Assembly: GCA_014526335.1 (NCBI GenBank)
Contig: JACTAT010000014.1
Span: forward strand, 2,348,840-2,412,839
Length of the DNA stretch: 64,000 bases
Source: Chrysaora quinquecirrha
Lineage: Eukaryota; Cnidaria; Scyphozoa; Semaeostomeae; Pelagiidae
Direction of reading: 5' to 3'
The translations under genes were made by a program, and so were the position numbers. The notes under the pieces are model-generated. The model did no database searches. It was given only the letters and a program-made list of their open reading frames with translations, and was not told the DNA's origin. How positions within the stretch are numbered: position 1 is the first letter of the stretch; each line of letters opens with the position of its first letter. Shown here piece after piece: positions 35,270-46,300 of this stretch.

Positions 35270-36336
35270 GAATAAACAAGAATAACGGGTATTAAATAGG
35301 AACCCTTTTGAGGAAGCCAAAAATAATACTATACGATATAGTCTTAAGCAAACAGAGTTGGTGAATCGAAGTGCAGCACCACAATTATTGTAACTCCCCT
35401 TTTATCTGAAGGCCTATTTCATGTTTATTTCAGTCAGGTCACCCAGTGAATGGCAGCGTTATTTAGCTCCCGCGGAAACGTTGTTTCACTGGTTTCTTCA
35501 ATAACCGTTACATGCATGTTTCACCTGAAAAGCCTGTTTTTTCATACAGTCGCTAAATGACGCTGACGGTCTTTCGCAATCATTGCAATTCATAATGGAT
35601 GGCAGATGATTACTGTATCGGACTTATTTCCACACAGTCAATTGCACTCGTAGATTGTCTTGACCGAGCCACCTTAGTCAAAACCTTTGATAAATCGAAT
35701 TGCATTTTAGGACTTTTTCTCATGCAGTTGTTTGATATTCTTGTAATGTTCTATAAAATTTTCTGAATCGTTGACAGTATCTGTCTTAGGGGTCACTGAT
35801 TGTTGCTAGCGACTCCAAGCGACCCCAAACGACTTTCTTTAATTGTCTTTAAAGATAATTAAAAAGTTTTTGAAATGTTTTGAAATGTTTACGGGAAGCG
35901 ATCTGGAGGAGGCTCAAACAAAGGACCTTTCAATCGTGAACCGAATGTCTTAACCTGTTGGGAAGTGCAGAATTTCGCACGCCACAGAAATCATCGCCGA
36001 ACCAGTCTGATATTGAGCTGTTCGGGCCTAAAGGGTGCAAAGGAACATGGGGAAAATGCGAAAAATTGTTTGTGAGACGAAACTATTGTTTGCAGGGAGC
36101 AATACTGGAAAGAAACGATAAAATGTTTTTGCTTGCTGCAACAACGCAACCTCTCGTCTTAATCCTATGATTGATCCCCATTGATCTCTACCCGCAAGAG
36201 GAAACATACAACCTCACGTCTTAATCCTATCATTCATCTTACATGGACAAACGATCAAACACTGTTTGTCAAACATTTGAAATGAGCTTTACAAGCAATG
36301 TTCGTCCACTTAGCCACCTCACGAAACATTGCTTGA

Positions 36337-36588
36337 TACTCTAAAATGCCTAATAAACGGGGGGTCCAAATAAACTGGGGGTGGGAAATTTTTCGAAAAT
36401 TTAATAAACAGGGGGTCCTAATAAGGTCCGGGGGTGGGGAAATTTAATAAACGTAGTTTAATCCTTTCACAAGTGAAAATTTCTCTTCCAAAATTAGTAA
36501 ACGGGGGGTCCTAATAAGGTCCGTGGAGGTGGGGGAAAGAACTCAAAATTAATAAACGGGGGGCACGTTTATTTGGCACCTTAGAGTA
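36337..36588. mobile_element. 252-bp element with TACTCTAAAATGCC ends
   Basis: TACTCTAAAATGCCTAATAA at the left is inverted as TTATTTGGCACCTTAGAGTA at the right. The middle has three tandem 'AATAAACGGGGGGTCCTAAT' units. Confidence 0.78.
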
Positions 36589-36695
36589 AGCAGAGTTTGA
36601 TTGCAATGTTTTCGGAAACTTAAAAAACATTGTATTCTCATCACAAGCAAAAAATGATTGACCAGCATGCTATGAGATGAGGCCAAAAGTTCATA

Positions 36696-36873
36696 CTGAA
36701 GTAAAGTTAAGTTTAAGTTAAGTTTAAGTTAAGTTAAGTTAAGTTCAGTTAATTCCAAGTTAAGTTAAGTTAAGTTAAGTTAAGTTAAGTTGAATTTAGG
36801 TAAGTTAAGTTAAGTTAAGCTGAGTTAAGTTAAATTAAGTTAAGTTAAGTTAAGTTAATTTAAATTAAGTTAA
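36696..36873. repeat. (AAGTT)n microsatellite
   Basis: About 180 bases of TTAAG/AAGTT units, within a MITE. Confidence 0.9.
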
Positions 36874-37183
36874 AGGTTATTGGGCATTGTGAGCAAGTCT
36901 AATATTCGCCAATGTCTAGCAAGCACTTGTGTACTGTCTAGTCATACATTTTGTTTCACCGAAAATTTCAAATGTTTGACAAGCAATGTTTGATCGTTGT
37001 GCCAGGGCCTGAAGCATTGATGAAGCTACCATGAAGCTATCACATGAACAAATAAGTCGACATGCATAATCTACATGAAATAATTTACATTAGTTCTCTA
37101 AACCTTGAACTCAGATCTGTCCAATTACGCTTAGAACATCACAATGAACTGAACACTTACCTTATTTCAGCTCTACTACAACG

Positions 37184-37347
37184 TCACAAAACTTTAAAAG
37201 AATATTCAAATACTTCTCTAGTTTCTGTATTTTTATGAAATGCGTCCATTCTCTCTTCCTTCTCACCACGGCAGATCACACATTTATAAGGAGCTGAACT
37301 GTCCTTCGATAACTCTTGATACCTCTGATCATCAATTCCATCACAGT
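37184..37347 (-). CDS. PHF10: PHF10-like exon 14: last PHD half and stop
   Basis: After AG reads [39 protein letters not shown], ending FKVL-TGA. The final C-x-x-C pair closes the last PHD. A potential internal donor (GAA-GTATTT) could give a different C-terminus. Confidence 0.82.
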
Positions 37348-40300
37348 CTAAAATTAAGGTTAGATTTGCCGTAACACTTTTATAAATTCATTTCAAATTC
37401 AAAATTTTAGAACTTAACTTAAATCGTACCTGATGAAACTAAAATAAATTAATCCTGTTACTTTAAAATAGTTGGAACAGAACAACCCGCATAGTTTAAA
37501 CGTGGCCTTAGTCTCGCTTATCGTTATTACTGTTACTTTAGGACCTTTCTGGGCTAAATAGTGTTGTTTTTCTTTATAGTCCTTTTAACAGTAATTATTT
37601 TTTACTTTGCTTAGCTTTACAGTTAGCGGCTCGAGCTGAGTAGGCAATGCTTCTCGAGACGCGTAGAATACAATGCTTAAATAAGCATTAAGCAGAATAA
37701 ATTTCAAGATAACCACGATCATTGTAAGAAAGGTTCTATTTATACACAAACTTTGCACCTCTCCCTTTAATAAGAGCATCCGCAAAAGATGCTGGTTATT
37801 CCGGTCCTTTGAATTTTATTAAGGGTGTTCGAAAGAAATTCAGGGCACAATTTTCTTAGTTACTGCAGCTAAGCATAGATACGTTGAATTTGTAAAATTT
37901 CTGTAGCTAAGGAGATTATTCCAATAATTCTTTTCTAAAAAGCTTAATAAAACCAAGAGACTGACAAAGATGGCCCGATTTTTTGTAGGAGCTTTTGTTT
38001 ACCAACAAATAGCACATGGCGAATTCGGTAACAGATCGAGAAAATTTTAGCCTCGGAGAAAATTTCAGACAGCTAGCCGAAGTCTAAGCCTAAGTCAACG
38101 TTTATTTGTTCTCATAAAAAGAGCGTAGGAGCTCGCTAATCTGAAGTTCAGGGGTAGAAGTAAGTGAAGTAGAATAGAAATGTACCTGTGTGGATCCATC
38201 GATCACAAGAATCACAGCACACCATTGGCAAGTCTTTTTCATCACTACGATAAACTTTCAGGCACACAGGACAGAAATTTCCAGCTCTAAATAATCTAGA
38301 ATAGGTAATGAACGAAGCCGCATTAGACATGATAATCACCAAGACAAGCCGTTTTATCAAGCAACGTTTCGGGAGAGAACTGTCTTCTTTCATAGGGCAA
38401 TGCGAAATATGAAGGTGAAAGGTGTATTTAGCACCAGTCGCTAGCATACCAGTAGTAGGTTAATTAATCGAGACCTAGACACTAGCTGTGACGCTACCGT
38501 AGCTGGGGCTCGAGCCTCGACCTCGCTGAGCTTTTGACACCGCCAGTCAGCTCGATTAGACAACAACGCCACAGCGCCTTCAATGTGATTCTTTTAAGAA
38601 CAAAATGAAACAAAATAAACATCTTACTTTGAGCATTTGTGGCAGTGAAACTGCAGAAATTCTGGTTCACTTCCATCTCTTGGCCTTGTCACCTAAAATC
38701 AATTCGTTTATCTATTATAGCAAGCAAACTGACAACAATGATTGCCAAATGTAGTTGGAATGCCCTAGATATATTGAACTAATCACATATTTTTTTTATC
38801 AACTGGGCATATTGAAGAGAAAAACCTCCCCTCCCTCCTCAAACAATGTTGAAACTATTCAAAATTCTGTTAGCAGTCGTGCGTAACTGGAATTGACAGC
38901 CCTAGACAACATTGTTCGAGGGGGAGGAGGGGGGAGGTGATGCGATAGCAGACAGCCGAATTCGATTTCAGCACCGGCGTTCAAACACTTTTGGCAGCCA
39001 TTGTCTTTTCACTTTCTTGTACATTACGTGATTTGCGCACATAGATTGGCGCTATTCTAGGGTTTTGGGGGGTGCTGAATTCACTGGTAACATTTTTGAG
39101 ACTGTAGGTTGGATGGATGACGTCATAATTAGCCAATGGTCCCATTTATAAAGTTCTCTGGTTTTCTTGTATTAAAAGCTAGATAAAACAGTGAACTTGA
39201 TGTTTCTGAACGTATTTCAATCTCATGAAAGCGTGTCTTTTCAACATAATGCACAAATATCGGCGTAAACTTACTTAAAACATAAATACAGCTAATCAAG
39301 CGACAGAAGAACTTAGAGGAAGAGTTTTGCGACAGAAGAACAGCTCTTTGCGTCCTTTCGTCGTGAATGTCAATCCTTCGTTCTTCTGTCGCAAAACTCT
39401 TCCTCTAGGTGTTAAGGCTTCTTTGTATGGATTCGTCTTAAATATAAATGACACGCCATCTAAATACAAGAGGACATCATCCGTCCAAAATGACACATTG
39501 TATGTCTTCAGAGATTGTTTAGCGAACTGTTGCCTCTTTTTTCTGTCCTCTTTTGAAAGCATACCCTTTCTCCTTGCGGTCAGTCTATAATAGTTTGCAT
39601 CGTTCAACGCTCGTGCCAATGTTCTCTAACTAACATGGTTGATCTGCGCCTCTTTTGCTACTTCCACCACAGTTACATGAGGATTCAAGTCTCGCATACT
39701 GCGAAATGTTCTAAGAAATCTAGATCGATCCTCTCGGTGCATGAACGCGGCCGACCCGTCTTCTTCCTATGCTCCTTCGTTTCATTTATATCCTCGTTAC
39801 ATATTCTTAGCACACTTGATATCGACACTTTGCATAATTTGCTAATTTTCCTGAACGACAGTTTGCCGCTCGTTCTCAGATAGAATATGTAAGCTCTCTT
39901 CTTAGCATTTATTTTCCCTTTGATAACCATGGCTGTTTATCGTCGTTGACTTCTTGTTTACTAAAGTACTGCAACTCCAGCTACTCATTATACGTCAAAA
40001 TAGTAGCGCGTTACATGGAAAACAAATTATTCCTTATATGGATACTGGTGAAAGAATAAGGCGCTTGTTCTTACAACAGATATCGGTAGCCTCGTTTTCA
40101 TGTTGCGTGCTCTTTCTCAATTCCAGCTGTATTTCTCGTGTTTTTAAGTAAGTTACTACGCCGGTATTTGTGCAATATGTTGAAAAGACACGCTAGAATA
40201 CTGCATGAGATTGAAATACGTTCAGAAACATCAAGTTCACTGTTTTATCTAGCTTTTAAGACAAGAAAACCAGAAAATGGTAACATATGTCGCATTGATT

Positions 40301-43300
40301 TTCCTTTTCTAACCGGAGGAACATTGAAATTGGCGCAAAAATGAATGAAATTGCCAATTATGGTGTCAAATAGGCAAATTTTCGGATCGTAGCTATCACC
40401 ATTGAATTCAGCAGCCCCGAAAACCCCCTAAGACAATCAACAATGCCTGCCAGAAATTGTTGGAACACCCATCATATTTCCAGGCTATTTCCCATGAAAG
40501 AGTGTTTACAATTCCAAGCACAATTCACAGACTCAATCCCCCTCCCCCTGAAAAGTTTGCAGGGGGGGAGGGGAGATGTTGCGTTGAGTAGGAAATTCAA
40601 TCTGGCGTTCCAAGTATTTACAATGACTGCCAAATGTAGTTGGAACGCCCTAGATTTATTGTACTAATCACATATTTTTTCTTCAACTTGGCATATTGAA
40701 GAGAAAAACCTCCCCTCCCCCCTCAAACAATGTTGAAACTATTGAAGATTCTGTTAGCAGTCGTGCGCAACTGGAATTGACAGGATATTACACCCCTAGA
40801 CAACATTGTTCGAGGGGGAGGAGGAGGAGGTGATGCGATAGCAGACAGCCGAATTCGATTTCAGCACAGGCGTTCCAACACTTTTGGCAGCCTTTGTAGG
40901 TCGAAGCGCAGTTTCTCTTGCTTGAAAGACAGAAAGATAGACAATTGCACAGCGTACAGTTTAGGCTGAAAATGAGCTTTGAATGCTAATTGTGAAGCCT
41001 GTGCCAAAACCAAACATTGAAAACTAAAATTTGACATTGTTTGTCCCAGAAAGAAAGATTTTCCAACAGAAATCAGCATTGCTTCTTTGAAAAAGTTTAG
41101 AATATCCTCTGCATTTCACAAAAAATGTTTCTTCCAATAATTCTAGTCAAGAAGCCAACCGGGGAAAAATTTTGCAAAACTCCTAAATCAATCTCGAACT
41201 TTCATAAAGAATGGGAACGCTGTTTTGCTTCCTTGTTGAGCGCTAAAAGCGACTTCCATAAACCGCTTGTATGAAGCCAACATTTGTTGGCGCGCGTGTC
41301 CAAACGAAGCTAACATCCTGAAATGTTGGGTGGATTTCTTACCCTGAAGAAACTTCAGCCAATATCAAGCAACATCATGTTGGCTTATCCAACTAGGTGG
41401 CCAAACGCTGCAAACATTTCTAAAAACATGTATGTTGGATGAAATGCTGGCTACGTTCGGTCGGGGCTTAGAGTAGACTCACTACAAAAGTCGTAGATTC
41501 GCTCCCAGTCCCCCACGCATCACAGCCCGGTCATAGTTTGAGCTGCCGCCATTAACAACAGCAACAACTATTTTTTATTTTACATTTTTTTGAATGAATT
41601 GAATTGAGGTGAAGGCAGCGAAAGCTAAGGCTCATGTATTAAGTCTAGCTATAGAGAGTCGTTCATTATTCAAGGACTCTCATTGAAGCATGTGTAATAA
41701 GGAGATTTTCAGGCGATATCAGCATTAATCAAGGGTCTGAAGAAGGTTGCATTGGCTTTCAGTTGCCTGCATTGACTCACCATGAGCTGGGTAGTATTCT
41801 ACAGATAAAGGTATAGGTACACTTAGGTATACTTTACCTCTTCACGCCATTTACCAGGAGTGCCATCTGGACAAGGATGTCTTGTAAGGCAAGATGAACA
41901 TTTGCCGCACTTCTCGCATACCCATCGACCTTTATCAACAGAAATCATAATTATAGAAGACTCTGAAGATGACCATTAGGTGTGGTCGGAAATTAAGTGT
42001 AATATAAAACAAACTTTGTTTTCGTTTGATTTGCTAAAAAATATGAAGCTTCTTGTGATACGGTTAATCATTAAATTTGAATGAGAATTGTTTGCCAATG
42101 CAGAAGCTATAAGGCTGTCAAAAACAAGAAACTGATGCATATACAGCAGTGTAAACCTATATAAACCCCGCATTCATTAAGGAGATCTTTAGGGAGCGAG
42201 AAAATATGTATAGCCTTAGAAATAATAATGAATTCGAAATACTTAGGATAAGAACTGTAATTTTTGGGTCCGAGACTATTAGATACAGAGGATCTCAACT
42301 TTGGCTCTCCCTTCCTCGAGATACTAGAAATGCTGAATCAATTCGAGATTTCAGATCCAGAATAAAAATTGGAATGGTGAGGAATGCTACTGCAAAATAC
42401 GTCGGCCTTTCATCCGAAACCTTGGGTTCTTATAGAATGATTATGTTTCCTGTTTTTATCAATAAGTTTTAATCGATTTTATGACTTTTTATCGGATTTT
42501 TAGCTAAAGATTTTTACCACATGTATATACGTTTTAAAGGATTTTATCTAGTATTTTAGATCAGTATTTTTTAAATAGTTGGCGTAAATTAGCTATAACT
42601 TTTAATTAATGCATGCAGCTATGTAAAGCCAACTTAAAATAAATTTATTATTATTATATTATTATTATTAGTGTAAAAACCGACTTACCATCTGGGATAC
42701 TCCTAAGTCCAACACAATAGCTATGGTAGCCTCGATCGCAATTATCACAAAACATCATATGTTCCTAAAACAGATAATGGTCATTTCTGTATATGAAGGC
42801 TTTAAGCCGAAACACAAAGAAACACCTTGGCTGTGGAGGAGACCTGTGGCTGGAAGGACCTCGAGTTAGGCTGGCTACTTCATTGCACTGTTTAGTGCAT
42901 TGGAGTAGTCAGCTGGCTTATTGTCCAGAAGGTCACTGGTTCGAATCCCAGTCAAGGCATTTATACTCAGTGACATATGATGTCTTTTACTATTACTCAA
43001 AACCAGAAAGGTCTTCTTTCAGTTGAAGTTGTGTTTATAAATACAACACAGTACAAGACAGTACAAAACTTAAAAGTTACCTCATCATGTGGATTGCTGC
43101 AAAGAGTACATGTTTTGCATTCCATACATTGCCATGAGTATGTCTTAATCACTTCTACTAGCTGTCTGTTCATATCAAGACACGACGGATGCCCTACAAA
43201 ATTTGATACTAAAAAGTTATAACAAAATAAGATGTAAGATTATTTCACAAGATCGTAGACAAGAGATCACAGAGCTCAAAATTGTCAATTATTCACTTGT

Positions 43301-46300
43301 ACACTGGCATAGACTCATATCCCATATTCATTTATGGAGGTCCACACTTGGGGGAGGGGGACACTGTTTCATATTTTGGTAGGAGTATGTGGACAGTGGA
43401 AGAAGACCCTTCCTCAGGTAATTTAATTTTACGAAAACCCATCCATAGGTAATTTGAAAACTTGCACCCATTCTCAGGTAAAAAAAGAACTAAAAAAAGT
43501 ATACCAATTCTCAGGTGAACTCAAGGAAAAAAGTCAGCTATCCTGGCCGCACATCCACACTAACCAAATATCAAAGAGTGCCCTCCCCTGGGGTCCACAA
43601 ACCGAGAAGGTGAATCGACAGACAAGAGACAAGAGACAGACCTAAGGACTATATATCAAAGCTTAAATTAGAGGCTCTATATCAAGTGTCAGCAAGATTT
43701 TTTTATTTGAGGACCATTTTACCCCTTTAGAAGAACAGAATAAATGCGTTGGCTTTTAAAATGTCTTCGTGAAATCGCTCTTAAGTCGCCTTGATAAATT
43801 AAGGTGCAAAAGGCAGATACGATAAAATGTGTTAGCTGATAAAGCATCCGACTGAATTGTCACATTATGAGTATTGAATAAAATTCAGTTTAATGCTTCA
43901 TAATGTACCGTTTTGTAATTTTGGACGTCCTGTGGCTAGATCTCAGAAAAAGGCAGCACACATTCGAGAAAAAGGCCTCTTGAAATAAACATGGAACAAC
44001 GACCCTCGAGTAAGAACCTTTTCCAAACTTGATCTATCGTAACCAGGTTTACCATGCACTCACCGCTGTTTTCGCAAAATGAACAGTGAACTAGCTGCTC
44101 AGGGATTCCTTTTTATTTGAGTCTTGTCCCTTGAGGCATATTCCACAGAACGAATCATTTCTGATACCCACAGCCTGTAAATATTTATGTAGATGAATAT
44201 ACGTACGAATATAAGAATACAAAAGAGCGGATGCACAAAAAGAAACCAAAAACTTTGATCTTAATACTTTGAAACTTGTAAAAACTTTTTACAAGCCTGT
44301 AAATAAACATTTGATAAAAAAAATCAGACTGAAAAAACAAATAGCAACAGCAAAATGAATTTCATAGAACCTTGTCTCACAACTCTTCTTTCTCTTGCCG
44401 AACTTTTAGCCCTTTATTGTTGTTGTTGTTACTTTATTTCGAGTAGGCTGTTATTTCTAGCTTTTTCAGCTAATTTCGGCCTACTATTCAAGTCGCATCC
44501 AGACATGGGACCCCTAGTTTAACGTCTCTTCCGAAGGACGGAAGAATGAGTTGTTTGAGTGAGCAAAGTCACCCATCCAGATGCTGACCTCATACGACCG
44601 AGCTTAATTTCAGCAGTCTAACGAGAACTGACTGAGAAGCTTGGCCACCCACTCCACTGCTGTTTGTTTGTCTGTTTTCCGCAATTTCTTTTTTTTTGTC
44701 GCAACTAATCAAATCAGTATATCTGGAACTTTCATTTCACAGAGATACTGCTGTACAAAGAAAAAAATTTGATACCTTATTCCTAATTTTTGCGGTTGAA
44801 ACCGGTTGCCTATCTCGCAATATTCTTTTGGACGGGGGTCCATCGGCAACAGATTGGGTCTCACTGTCAGAAGACTCATCCTCACTGCCACTCTGGCTGT
44901 TTGAGCTATCAGAATTCTGAAAGAAAAATGATTAGGATATTGAAGAAAACTCAATGGAACCACGAATAAAAAGATTCTAAATATGATCAGTCAGGGTCAT
45001 TTATTACCTGTAGTCGTTGTTATTACTATCAAAAAATACTGCTGGACCCTCAAAATAACAAGTCCCGATCTCAGTTTGGTCTGAGTTTTATGAGCGTTGA
45101 CTGGAATTCAAGCAATAAGTATATCAGGAGTGCAGCAGCCATGATTTCAGAGTTTCTCTTGGATACTTAAGACATTAAAAAATATAGACAACTTTTTTAA
45201 ACGTGTCGATCCATGATGTAACCCACGAGGAAGAAGAACATCATCAAGTTACTGATGAAAATCATGGATCGAAACGTTTAAAGAACTCGTGTATATATTT
45301 TGAAATTCTTATTTATATTTTATATAGATTTAGTTTAGGAGCTAATGTCTAATAATTCTTGGATACTTATATAAGATAGGGCGCGTTCTAAAGCTTTAAA
45401 AAATTCTTTAAAAAATTTCCATTGACAATTGTCAAGGACACCTGCTGTCACTCTAAACAAGCAATTTCAATAAAAAAAAGTTTTCCTAGGCAATGATCAT
45501 AGATTTGGCACTGAAGACCTCTTTTTATATTGCAAGGTTCGGAGTTGCAGGCGAAGGTGAATGGTGAATGTGAAATGGTGTTTAAGCGCCAGTCGCTGGG
45601 ATCTCAGCAGGTTAGCTAATCGAGACCTCGACCCTGGCTGTGACGCTATTGTATCTGGCTCGTAACCTGACAACACTGGGCTCCCGATACCACGAGTCAG
45701 CTGCATTGCACCACGATACCACAGCACCTTCTATGATTCTAAAGGGGGGTCGCACAAGTTATAACTCTGATGATCCGTTTGGCTACAACGCTCTATATTA
45801 AAAAACAGGCGAAAAACACCCACTAATCAAGTATTTTTAGGCGTACTAACATCGAGATCTATGTTTCCAGAATTTGCCAAGTCGAAACCACTTCTTGATG
45901 ACCAAGATGACAGCAAAGATGACAAAGGAAGAGAGCAAAGTTCTTCAGCAGTGTACCTAAATGAAGAAATATGACTTGCATCAGATAGTTATATTCATTA
46001 CTGTCACAAATATAATAATCATAATCACGACCATCATAAAAATCATAATCATCCTAATCTTAATTATCATTATCACAGTCAACAGCAAAGAAAGCTATTA
46101 TTATCACGGTCATCATCATCATTATCATAATCATCGGCCTAATTCAAGCCGTCATTATCGTCACTGTCATCGTCACGGTCAACTATGCAACAATTCCACA
46201 TCATCCTCCATCGCCGTAAACGCCATGAACACAATCGTCAACGTAACCATTAACAACATTGTCATATTCGTCATCAACCTCGTCATTGTTATCTTTATCA

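Larger units (their letters stand above)
36241..37010. mobile_element. Family 1 MITE split by a second element and a TTAAG repeat
   Basis: The outer ends (ACAAACGATCAAACACTGTT ... AAGCAATGTTTGATCGTTGT) match family 1. Inside are a 252-bp element (36337-36588) and a (TTAAG)n block (36696-36873), so the copy is three times the usual size. Confidence 0.75.

Noticed and set aside
42870..42965. Possible tRNA gene (B box GGTTCGAATCCC)
   Set aside because: No stable cloverleaf that I can draw, and the same sequence is dispersed in inverse at 47.7 kb, so it is a SINE.
45862..45960. Plus-strand acidic exon ([17 protein letters not shown])
   Set aside because: It is the antisense of PHF10-like exon 6, which fits splice sites, phase and family alignment.
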